A DNA stretch of 64,000 nucleotides from an uncultured Oscillospiraceae bacterium (GTDB lineage Bacteria > Bacillota > Clostridia > Oscillospirales > Oscillospiraceae). The stretch is taken from contig CAKUEH010000004.1 in NCBI GenBank assembly GCA_934646185.1, positions 1 to 64,000 of the forward strand. Reading direction: 5' to 3'. The notes under the pieces are model-generated. The model had not been told where the DNA came from and did no database searches. It saw only the letters and a program-made list of their open reading frames with translations. The position numbers were made by a program, and so were the translations under genes. Below, piece by piece: positions 57,362-64,000 of this stretch. Positions within the stretch are counted from its first letter, which is position 1, and the number at the start of each line of letters is the position of its first letter.

Positions 57362-58720
57362 TTATTCCTCAGTCTTGGCCTCTTCGGCGGGAGCCTCGGC
57401 GGCTTCTTCCTTCTTGGCGGCCTTCTTCGTCTTCTTTTCCTTTTCCTTCTCGACGGGCTTTGCGTTGTCCACGATCAGCTTGACCGCCTTGCGGCCCTTG
57501 AGATCGGACTTGACGGCCTCGACGTCGACCATTTCCTTGATCTTGTCGAGCTCCATCTTATACTGCTCGGCCATCTTCTTCAGCTCTTCCTCGACTTCCT
57601 CTTCGGTCACGTCGAGATTCTCCTGATGGACGATCTCGCTGAGCAGGATGTTGCTGCGGACGGTCTGCTCGGCCATCGGGCGCATGGAATCGCGCATGCC
57701 CTTGACGTCGCCGCCGATCATCTTGAGATAGTCGTCCATCTTCATGCCCTGGGACTGCAGCTGATAGGCAAACTGCTCGAGGTGCTTGTCGACCTGCTCG
57801 TCGATCATGCAGGCGGGGATATCGCAGGTCATGTTCTTGCCGGCGAGGACGACGGCTTCGTTCTCAAATTCGCGGTCAACGGACTCCTGCCGCTTTGCGG
57901 CGAGGTCGGCCTTGATGCTCTTCTTGAGCGCGGCCAGCGTGTCGTATTCGGAGACGTCCTTGGCAAACTCGTCGTCGAGCTCGGGCTTGATGGTCTCCTT
58001 GACCTCGTGGAGCCTGCACTTGAAGGTCGCTTCCTTGCCGGCCAGCTCCTTGGTGTAGTTTTCGGGGAAGGTCACGACGACATCCTTCTCGTCGCCTGCC
58101 TTGAGACCGACGAGCTGATCCTCGAAGCCGGGGATGAACGCGCCGGAGCCGAGCGTCAGGGTATAGCCCTCGGCCTTGCCGCCGTCAAACGGCTTGCCGT
58201 CCACGAAGCCCTCGAAGTCCAGAACGACGGTGTCGCCGGTCATCGCTTCGCGGTCGACGGTCTCGATGCGGGCGTTGCGCTCCTGCATGCGGCCGAGCTC
58301 TGCGTCGACCTCTGCCTTGGAGATGGAAACGGTCTCCTTGGGGACCTCGATGCCCTTGTATTCGCCGAGGGTGACCTCGGGATACAGTTCGGTGGAGACG
58401 GTCAGAACGACGCTGCCGTCTTCGGGGGTCTGCATATCGGTAACGGAGGGCTGGCCGACGGCCTTGAGCTCCTGCTTGACAATGGCAGCCTCATAAATTT
58501 CGGGGAAGATCTCGTTCACAGCGTCTTCATAGAACACCTGCGAGCCGTACATGCGCTCGACGAACTTGCGCGGGGCCTTGCCCTTGCGGAAGCCGGGGAT
58601 CATGATGTCCTTGCGGATCTTGGCATACGCCTTGTCCAGCGCGGTCTGGAATTCGTCCTTCGCGATCTCGACGGTGACCTTTGCTGTGCCGTTTTCTCTT
58701 TCTACGTTTTTGACGTTCAT
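57362..58720 (-). CDS. tig: Trigger factor
   Basis: A 452-aa ribosome-bound chaperone and peptidyl-prolyl isomerase. The ribosome-binding loop GFRKGKAPR lies near residues 44-52. The FKBP domain covers about 155-245 (GDTVVLDFEGFVDG...), followed by the C-terminal chaperone arms. The C-terminus is a Lys/Ala/Glu-rich tail (about 415-452). It is first in the tig-clpP-clpX run. Confidence 0.96.
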   Translation of the reverse strand: MNVKNVERENGTAKVTVEIAKDEFQTALDKAYAKIRKDIMIPGFRKGKAPRKFVERMYGSQVFYEDAVNEIFPEIYEAAIVKQELKAVGQPSVTDMQTPEDGSVVLTVSTELYPEVTLGEYKGIEVPKETVSISKAEVDAELGRMQERNARIETVDREAMTGDTVVLDFEGFVDGKPFDGGKAEGYTLTLGSGAFIPGFEDQLVGLKAGDEKDVVVTFPENYTKELAGKEATFKCRLHEVKETIKPELDDEFAKDVSEYDTLAALKKSIKADLAAKRQESVDREFENEAVVLAGKNMTCDIPACMIDEQVDKHLEQFAYQLQSQGMKMDDYLKMIGGDVKGMRDSMRPMAEQTVRSNILLSEIVHQENLDVTEEEVEEELKKMAEQYKMELDKIKEMVDVEAVKSDLKGRKAVKLIVDNAKPVEKEKEKKTKKAAKKEEAAEAPAEEAKTEE

Positions 58721-58802
58721 TGTGGTACTTTCCTCCTATGCGGTGCGGCCCTCATAAACTTATAAAAGACCGTAATTCACCATTCTCATTTGAATCCGCT
58801 CT

Positions 58803-58831
58803 ATTCTACCAGACTTCATACAAGAAATCCA
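58803..58831 (-). promoter_or_regulatory. Possible promoter of tig
   Basis: Minus-strand extended -10, TGGTAGAAT (hexamer 58808-58803), with TGGATT 17 bp upstream (58831-58826). Its 5' end would leave a leader of about 75 nt. Confidence 0.5.
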
Positions 58832-58883
58832 CTGTTTTTTCAGGAATTTATCCGAATTCAGAAAAAATTCAAAATCTTTCCGC

Positions 58884-59573
58884 TCATCCGATCCGCTGCG
58901 GCCGAAAATCGACGTGATCCGCCGAAACAAGGCGGTACTGCACGCCCTGATACACGTCCTCCAGCGCCAGCCGGATGGAGTCGGCGTGCAGATGGCCGTA
59001 ATAGCAGCGCGTCACGCCGTATTTTTCAAGCAGCGCCAGAATCTCCGCGCAGGCATAGCCGCGGTAGCGCGGCGGATAGTGCAGGAAGCAGTATTTTTCC
59101 GCGGCCCCCGCCAGCTGCAGGGAGCGTTCGAGCCGCCCGAGCTCGCGCCGGAAAATTTTCTCGTCGTGGCTGCCCTCCTTCTGCGCGTCGTAAAACCACC
59201 CGCGCGTGCCGCACAGGGCGATATCGCCGTAGAAGAAGCAGGCGTTGTTCAGGACGTAAAAGTTTTCAAAGCTGTGCGCCGCGCAGAAGCGGTCAAAGGC
59301 CCGCAGCGTCGTCCACCAGTAATCGTGGTTGCCCTTGAGGATGATCTTGCGGCCGGGGATGGCGTTCATAAAGGAAAAGTCCTCCGCCGCGTCGTCAAGG
59401 CTCATGGCCCAGCTGAGATCGCCGAGCAGAACGGTCGTATCCTCCGGGCCGATCACCTTCAGATTTTCCCGCAGCTTTTCCACATAGCCCGTCCACCGGC
59501 CGCCGAACACGTCCATCGGCTTGTCCGCGGGGCCGAGCGACAGATGGAGATCTCCGATCGCGTACAGGGCCAT
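58884..59573 (-). CDS. Metallophosphoesterase (calcineurin-like)
   Basis: A 229-aa phosphoesterase with the ordered metal-binding motifs GDLHLS (residues 7-12), LGDLSWAMS (about 51-59) and KGNHDYWW (about 78-85). A later HYPPRYRG and YGHLHADS supply further ligands. Substrate not evident. It overlaps thrC by 1 bp (ATGA) and ends the lepB-rbgA run. Confidence 0.87.
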   Translation of the reverse strand: MALYAIGDLHLSLGPADKPMDVFGGRWTGYVEKLRENLKVIGPEDTTVLLGDLSWAMSLDDAAEDFSFMNAIPGRKIILKGNHDYWWTTLRAFDRFCAAHSFENFYVLNNACFFYGDIALCGTRGWFYDAQKEGSHDEKIFRRELGRLERSLQLAGAAEKYCFLHYPPRYRGYACAEILALLEKYGVTRCYYGHLHADSIRLALEDVYQGVQYRLVSADHVDFRPQRIG

Positions 59574-61057
59574 CAGCGCAGGAACTCCGCCACGACGGCG
59601 CGCATGTCGGCCTTGTCCGTGAGCTGACCAAAGCGCACGGGCTTGCCTGCGAGGCTTGCCAGCGGCTTCGGGGCCGGGCGGCCGGTTCCTTCTGTGAGCT
59701 GGTCAAGAACGCCCGTGCCGGGCGCGTGCGCCGTCACGCCGAGCGCGTCCAGAACGCTGGCGCAGAATTTGAACGGGCTCGCCGTGGATTCCACGACGGT
59801 CAGCGTCTGATCGCCCGTTTCCGCGCGGTACGCGTCGAGCACCGTGCAGGCTACGGCGGTATGCGTGTCGAGCAGATACCGCTTTTCCCGGAACGTGCGT
59901 CCGATCGTCTGCGCGCCCTGCGCGTCCGTGCAGAAGCCGCAGGAAAATTCCGCCTGCACCGCCTGCAGCACCCGGTCGGAGACGGTATACCTCCCCGTCT
60001 CGGAAAGCTGCCGCATGTAGCCGCGTACCTCCTCGTCCGAGCCGGACAGCAGGGACAGAAGCCGCTCAAGATTCGACGAGATCAGGATATCCATCGACGG
60101 CGAAGCCGTCTGGTAGAACGGCCGGTTACGGTCGTAGGCGCCGGTTTTGATGAAATCGGTCAGGACGTTGTTTTCATTCGACGCGCAGATGAGCCTGCCG
60201 ATGGGCACGCCCATTTTCTTCGCGTAGAAGCCCGAAAGAATGTTGCCGAAGTTGCCCGTCGGAACGCAGAAGTTGACGCGCTCCCCGGCCTTGACGGCCC
60301 CGGCGTTCAGCAGGTCGCAGTAGGCCGAGACGTAATACACGATCTGCGGCAGGAGCCTGCCCCAGTTGATGGAGTTGGCCGAGGACAGGAAATATCCGCG
60401 CCCTGAAAGCTCTTCGCGCAGCGCATCGTCGGAGAAGATGCGCTTGACGCCGGTCTGCGCGTCGTCAAAGTTGCCGCGCACGGCGCACACGCCGACATTT
60501 TTGCCCTCCTGCGTGACCATCTGCAGCTTCTGCATGTCGGAAACGCCGCCGTCGGGATAGAAGACGAGAATTTTCGTGCGGTCCACATCGCGGAAGCCCT
60601 CGAGCGCGGCCTTGCCGGTGTCGCCGGAGGTTGCGACGAGAATGCAGACGGTTTTTTCCTCGCCCGTCTTTTTGAGCGAGGCCGTCAGCAGATACGGCAG
60701 CATCTGCAAAGCCATATCCTTGAACGCGCACGTCGGCCCGTGCCAGAGCTCCTGAATATACGTGTTTTCCGTCAGCTTCACGACGGGCGCAGCGGCAGGC
60801 GTGTCGAATTTCGCGGGGCCGTATGCGTTTTTCGCAAAGCCCAGCAGCTCTTCCCCGGTAAATTCGTCGAGGTAGAGCTTCATGAGCTTCGCGGCCCGCT
60901 CGGGATAGGAAAGCGCGGCAAGCGCTTTGATCTCGTCCATGGTGAGCTGCGGAATTTCCTCCGGCAGATAGAGTCCGCCGTCCCGGCTGAGTCCTTCGAC
61001 AATGGCCTGACTGGCCGTCAGACGGCGGGAGGAATCTCTGGTGCTTGCATAATACAT
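59573..61057 (-). CDS. thrC: Threonine synthase
   Basis: A 494-aa PLP enzyme of the type-2 (yeast/E. coli-like) threonine synthases. It converts O-phosphohomoserine to threonine. The PLP lysine is K113 in HGPTCAFKDM, and VATSGDTGKAA (about 142-152) binds the cofactor phosphate. The start STRDSSRRLTASQAIVEGL is normal for the family. Its first 40 bp overlap the end of the upstream dipeptidase gene in another frame. Confidence 0.95.
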   Translation of the reverse strand: MYYASTRDSSRRLTASQAIVEGLSRDGGLYLPEEIPQLTMDEIKALAALSYPERAAKLMKLYLDEFTGEELLGFAKNAYGPAKFDTPAAAPVVKLTENTYIQELWHGPTCAFKDMALQMLPYLLTASLKKTGEEKTVCILVATSGDTGKAALEGFRDVDRTKILVFYPDGGVSDMQKLQMVTQEGKNVGVCAVRGNFDDAQTGVKRIFSDDALREELSGRGYFLSSANSINWGRLLPQIVYYVSAYCDLLNAGAVKAGERVNFCVPTGNFGNILSGFYAKKMGVPIGRLICASNENNVLTDFIKTGAYDRNRPFYQTASPSMDILISSNLERLLSLLSGSDEEVRGYMRQLSETGRYTVSDRVLQAVQAEFSCGFCTDAQGAQTIGRTFREKRYLLDTHTAVACTVLDAYRAETGDQTLTVVESTASPFKFCASVLDALGVTAHAPGTGVLDQLTEGTGRPAPKPLASLAGKPVRFGQLTDKADMRAVVAEFLR

Positions 61058-61980
61058 GTTTTCACGACCTTCATAAGAGAATTGCAGAACAGGTTCTGTA
61101 TGGTTGCATCGGAATATCCGGTATTTTTTAAGAAATCACCGAGCCGGTTATAATCGTCCAGCCCGGAAAAGTCCTCCGGCAGCCTGTCGCAGCCGTCGAG
61201 ATCCGCGCCGAGGGCAATGTGCCCCTGGCCGTCCAGCTCCAGAAAATGATCGAGATGGCGGCGCAGATCGTCAAACGATGCGCGGGGCGCCTGCGTCAGA
61301 AACGGCACGTAAAGGTTCAGCCCCGCCGTGCCGCCGAGATCGCGGATGGCCTTAAACTGCTCGTCCGTCAGATTGCGCGGGTGCGGGCAGACGGCAAAGG
61401 CGTTGGAGTGGCTGGCTGCGATCGGCTTCTCAGCCAGCTCCGCCATGTCCCAGAAGCCCTTTTCGGACACATGGCTCACGTCGACGAGCATGCCGAGCGC
61501 CTGCGCGCGCTTAAAAAAGCGTTTGCCCTTTTCCGTCAGCCCCTCGTCCGAGCCGCACGGCGCGGCAAGGCCGTTCGGGAGGTTCCACACAAGGGAGATC
61601 ATCCGCACGCCTTTTTCATAGGCCAGCTCCAGAAGCGCCTCGTCCTCACGCACGGCCTCCGCGCCCTCAATGGCGAGAAACGCGGCGCATTTGCCCGCCT
61701 GCATGGCGGTTTCAGCCTCGGCTGACGTGCGGCAGAGCGCGATCTTGTCCTCGTTTTCACGCAGCTGCGCGTTAAAATTGTCCAGCGCCTGGGCGAAGAT
61801 CTCCGGCCGCGGCAGCTTCGCTTTGACCCACGCGGTGCAGAACGCGAAAAACTGTGCCCATGCGCCAAGCCTCTGCGCGCGTGCAAGCGAAACGGCCAGC
61901 GTGTTTTCCCGCAGCGGCTGGCCCTGCAGCCAGAGCTCGATGGGCGTGTCGCAGTGGCCGTCAAACAAACGATATGGCAT
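61018..61980 (-). CDS. Membrane dipeptidase family (peptidase M19)
   Basis: A 320-aa zinc dipeptidase-like protein. The first-strand ligands are in GHCDTPIE (residues 8-15). A conserved Glu lies in the AIEGAEAV region near 105, the DVSHVSEKGFWD motif near 177-188 and ASHSNA near 200. GADLDGCD lies near 265. Acts on short peptides, possibly including D-amino-acid dipeptides (family knowledge). The last 13 codons overlap the start of thrC. Confidence 0.9.
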   Translation of the reverse strand: MPYRLFDGHCDTPIELWLQGQPLRENTLAVSLARAQRLGAWAQFFAFCTAWVKAKLPRPEIFAQALDNFNAQLRENEDKIALCRTSAEAETAMQAGKCAAFLAIEGAEAVREDEALLELAYEKGVRMISLVWNLPNGLAAPCGSDEGLTEKGKRFFKRAQALGMLVDVSHVSEKGFWDMAELAEKPIAASHSNAFAVCPHPRNLTDEQFKAIRDLGGTAGLNLYVPFLTQAPRASFDDLRRHLDHFLELDGQGHIALGADLDGCDRLPEDFSGLDDYNRLGDFLKNTGYSDATIQNLFCNSLMKVVKTCIMQAPEIPPAV

Positions 61981-62342
61981 CAGAAAGCGTCCTCCATATG
62001 GGTGATCTGTGGGCGGCGGGTCTGCGTGCCGTCGGGCGCGTAAATTTCAATGACGTCGAAGCGCGGCTGCAGCGGCGTTTCGTGCTGGGATAAGTACAAA
62101 AGCGCGGTCGTGCGCAGGCGCTGCTGCTTGTGCGCGTCGACAAATTCCCGCGCGGCGGCAAAATCCGCCGATTTGCGCAGCTTGACCTCGCAGAAGACGA
62201 GATACTGCCGGTTCGACGCGATGATGTCGATCTCGCCGAGCCGTGTGCGGTAATTCATGGCCTCGATGCGGTAGCGCTTTCCGCGCAGATACTCCGCGGC
62301 CAGCGCCTCGCCCCACGGGCCGGACAGATCACGCTTTCTCAT
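61980..62342 (-). CDS. yraN: YraN/UPF0102 endonuclease-like protein
   Basis: A 120-aa protein with the restriction-endonuclease-like core GEIDIIASNRQYLVFCEVK (about 37-55), whose D and E-x-K residues match a PD-(D/E)xK site. Before this comes GEALAAEYLRGKRYRI. Function unproven in most bacteria. It is almost always next to rnhB, as here (14-bp overlap). Confidence 0.92.
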   Translation of the reverse strand: MRKRDLSGPWGEALAAEYLRGKRYRIEAMNYRTRLGEIDIIASNRQYLVFCEVKLRKSADFAAAREFVDAHKQQRLRTTALLYLSQHETPLQPRFDVIEIYAPDGTQTRRPQITHMEDAF

Positions 62343-62952
62343 AAAATTTTCTCAGGAACGACTGCCGGTGGATGGGGCAGGGCCCAAACTCCCGCAGCGC
62401 CTCGTAGTGCCGCTTTGTGCCGTAGCCCTTGTGGACAGCGAAGCCGTACTGCGGGTACTGCGCGTCGTATTCCTCCATCAGCCGGTCCCGCGTGACCTTT
62501 GCCAGGATCGAGGCCGCCGCGATGGAGGCGGACAGGCTGTCGCCCTTGACGATCGTCCGGATGGGCAGACCGAAGTCCTTTGCCCGGTTGCCGTCGATGA
62601 GCGCAAGCTCCGGCTGCGGGGAGAGCTGCTGCATGGCGCGCTCCATGGCGAGGAACGTCGCCTGCAGGATGTTAATCTCGTCGATCTCCTGCTCGCTCGC
62701 GAACGCGATGCCGTAAGTGACAGCCTGCGCGGTAATGACGTCATACAGCTCCCGGCGCTTTTTGTCCGTGAGCTTTTTCGAGTCGTTGAGGCCCGGAATT
62801 TCGAGCTCCGGCGGCAGAATGACCGCCGCCGCGCACACCGGCCCGGCCAGCGGGCCGCGCCCGGCTTCATCCACGCCGCACACCAGCTTCACGCCCGCGT
62901 CAAACGCTTCGCGTTCATATTGCCAGAGATCGATCGGTGCTTCCTGCCTCAT
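62329..62952 (-). CDS. rnhB: Ribonuclease HII
   Basis: A 207-aa enzyme that cuts RNA in RNA/DNA hybrids, including single ribonucleotides. Signature CGVDEAGRGPLAGPV (about 25-39) carries the catalytic Asp-Glu pair; further acidic residues lie in LALIDGN (about 115-121) and SILAKVTRD (about 147-155). It overlaps rbgA (4 bp) and yraN (14 bp). Confidence 0.96.
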   Translation of the reverse strand: MRQEAPIDLWQYEREAFDAGVKLVCGVDEAGRGPLAGPVCAAAVILPPELEIPGLNDSKKLTDKKRRELYDVITAQAVTYGIAFASEQEIDEINILQATFLAMERAMQQLSPQPELALIDGNRAKDFGLPIRTIVKGDSLSASIAAASILAKVTRDRLMEEYDAQYPQYGFAVHKGYGTKRHYEALREFGPCPIHRQSFLRKFYEKA

Positions 62953-63836
62953 GATATGTCCTCCGGACTCTCGAGCGTCAGCCTGCCGAGCTTGCCGCTC
63001 CGGTAATCGTCCATGAGCGCCTTTGCCATGCGCTCGGTGTTGACCTCGCCGCCGGAGACGAGATAGCCGCGCTTTCTCCCGGCCAGCTGCAAAAGCTCGT
63101 ATCCGTCTGCGTCTTCGGGCGCTTCGAGCTTATAGCGCTCAGAAAGCGTCTGCGGATAAAACTTCGCCAGCAGCGCGATAAAATGGCAGGCCAGCGTCTC
63201 GGTATCGACGACGTCCTCCTTGACGGCGCCCGTGTAGGCAAGGCGCATGCCGGCCTCCGGGTCTTCGAACTTCGGCCACAGAATGCCCGGCGTGTCCAGA
63301 AGCAGCAGCCCCTGGTCGACCGTGATCCACTGCTTGCCGCGCGTGACGCCGGGGCGGTTTTCGGCCTTCGCGCCCTTGCGCCCGGCGATCTGGTTGATGA
63401 ATGTTGATTTCCCTACGTTCGGAATGCCGACGACCATGAGCTTCAATGGCCGGCCCACCTGCCCCTTTTCCGCGTACCGCGCCAGCTTTTCGGCCAGCAG
63501 CGTGCGCACTGCCGGGACGAAGCCGGAAATGCCCTTTTTCGTCTTGCAGTCGGTCTGCAGGACGGCATAGCCCTTTGCCCGGAAATGATCCGCCCATTTT
63601 TTCGTCAGCGCCGGGTCTGCCATGTCGATGCGGTTCAGGACGATCATGCGGGGCTTGCTGCCGCAGATGGCGTCGATGTCCGGGTTGCGGCTGGCGATGG
63701 GGATGCGCGCGTCGAGAATTTCACACATGGCGTCGACAAGCTTCACGTCCTCCTCAATCATCCGGCGCGTCTTGGTCATGTGGCCCGGATACCACTGAAT
63801 ATTCATGGTAGTCTGTTTCGCGTCTTCCTGCTTCAT
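62949..63836 (-). CDS. rbgA: Ribosome biogenesis GTPase YlqF/RbgA
   Basis: A 295-aa circularly permuted GTPase. The G4 motif NRID (near 65) precedes G1 GIPNVGKSTFIN (about 137-148), and G3 DTPGILWP follows near 182. The N-terminal QWYPGHMTKTRR is diagnostic. Needed for a late step of 50S assembly. The ATG at 63836 overlaps the lepB stop and has GGAG upstream; an ATG at 63806, which begins MNIQWYPGHM, is the alternative start. Confidence 0.95.
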   Translation of the reverse strand: MKQEDAKQTTMNIQWYPGHMTKTRRMIEEDVKLVDAMCEILDARIPIASRNPDIDAICGSKPRMIVLNRIDMADPALTKKWADHFRAKGYAVLQTDCKTKKGISGFVPAVRTLLAEKLARYAEKGQVGRPLKLMVVGIPNVGKSTFINQIAGRKGAKAENRPGVTRGKQWITVDQGLLLLDTPGILWPKFEDPEAGMRLAYTGAVKEDVVDTETLACHFIALLAKFYPQTLSERYKLEAPEDADGYELLQLAGRKRGYLVSGGEVNTERMAKALMDDYRSGKLGRLTLESPEDIS

Positions 63837-64000
63837 GATACCGCTCCGAATCTGTGCCAGCTGCGTCCGCCGGTCACGGCCCCAAATTCATTCGTCTGCC
63901 GCCCGGGGAAGATCACAAGCAGGACCTTTCCCAGAACCGCCTCTTTTTTGACGCAGCCGACGTCGGAGAACCGGCTGTCCTCTGAGTGGTTGCGGTTGTC
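63833..64000 (-). CDS. lepB: Signal peptidase I, C-terminal part
   Basis: The window contains the last 55 codons, running off the right edge. DNRNHSEDSRFSDVG is the family's box E (usually GDNR.NS.DSR), followed by LGKVLLVIFPG. LepB cleaves signal peptides outside the membrane. It overlaps rbgA by 4 bp; lepB-rbgA-rnhB-yraN is a known Firmicutes order. Confidence 0.9.
   Translation of the reverse strand, partial: DNRNHSEDSRFSDVGCVKKEAVLGKVLLVIFPGRQTNEFGAVTGGRSWHRFGAVS

Overview
The window is GC-rich and reads as an anaerobic, Gram-positive, endospore-lineage clostridium, most like the Oscillospiraceae and related gut Clostridia. Indicators are a SpoIIE protein, T-box control of thrS, a CsoR/CopA copper module, an Rnf complex, and a Wood-Ljungdahl acetyl-CoA synthase cluster. 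The family placement is inferred from gene content and similarity, since no 16S rRNA gene is present. Nearly all of the sequence is packed, stop/start-overlapping operons. I saw no CRISPR array, tRNA, rRNA, prophage or transposase gene.

Layout. 1-5.4 kb (minus): apbE, a NusG-II protein, a Gx transporter, then rnfC-D-G-E-A. This is the ferredoxin:NAD+ ion pump together with the enzyme that attaches its covalent FMN. 5.7-8.3 kb (plus): an AbrB-type regulator, a methionine gamma-lyase-like enzyme, a MITE-like repeat and an EamA transporter. 8.4-10.8 kb (minus): asnA-asnS. 11.1-14.4 kb (plus): rpmH-rnpA-yidD-yidC-jag. 14.4-22.1 kb: pyrG (minus) divergent from a nucleoside ABC transporter, pyrimidine phosphorylase and uridine kinase (plus). 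22.2-27.6 kb: spoIIE (minus), then a CYTH protein, pncB and a Gfo/Idh oxidoreductase (plus). 27.7-31.3 kb (minus): a Cys-rich protein, then a Bce-type ABC exporter with two tiny membrane proteins. 31.4-34.4 kb (plus): csoR-copA(Z) with twin CsoR boxes. 34.4-35.6 kb (minus): a GIY-YIG protein and rsmA. 35.7-37.8 kb (plus): T-box plus thrS. 37.9-39.0 kb (minus): a histidine-kinase-like protein without its phospho-acceptor His.

39.1-48.0 kb is the most notable region. It is a bounded minus-strand acetyl-CoA synthase operon: His-rich metal protein, cooT, an unknown 75-aa protein, metF, cooC, acsD, a fused acsC-acsE, and acsB. It is read away from a divergent, His-rich CsoR-family regulator. No CO dehydrogenase catalytic gene lies inside it. 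The corrinoid protein large subunit and its methyltransferase form one 759-residue polypeptide, which is unusual. The nickel-handling genes and candidate nickel sensor next to it fit the nickel demand of AcsB.

48.1-64 kb (minus): ppdK, a ParB/Noc protein, an intergenic region with two repeat families, the proteostasis run tig-clpP-clpX-lon-engB, and lepB-rbgA-rnhB-yraN-dipeptidase-thrC-metallophosphoesterase. In metabolic terms, Rnf and the methyl branch (MetF, MeTr, CFeSP, ACS) would couple acetyl-CoA synthesis to ion-gradient energy conservation. PPDK would link pyruvate and PEP.
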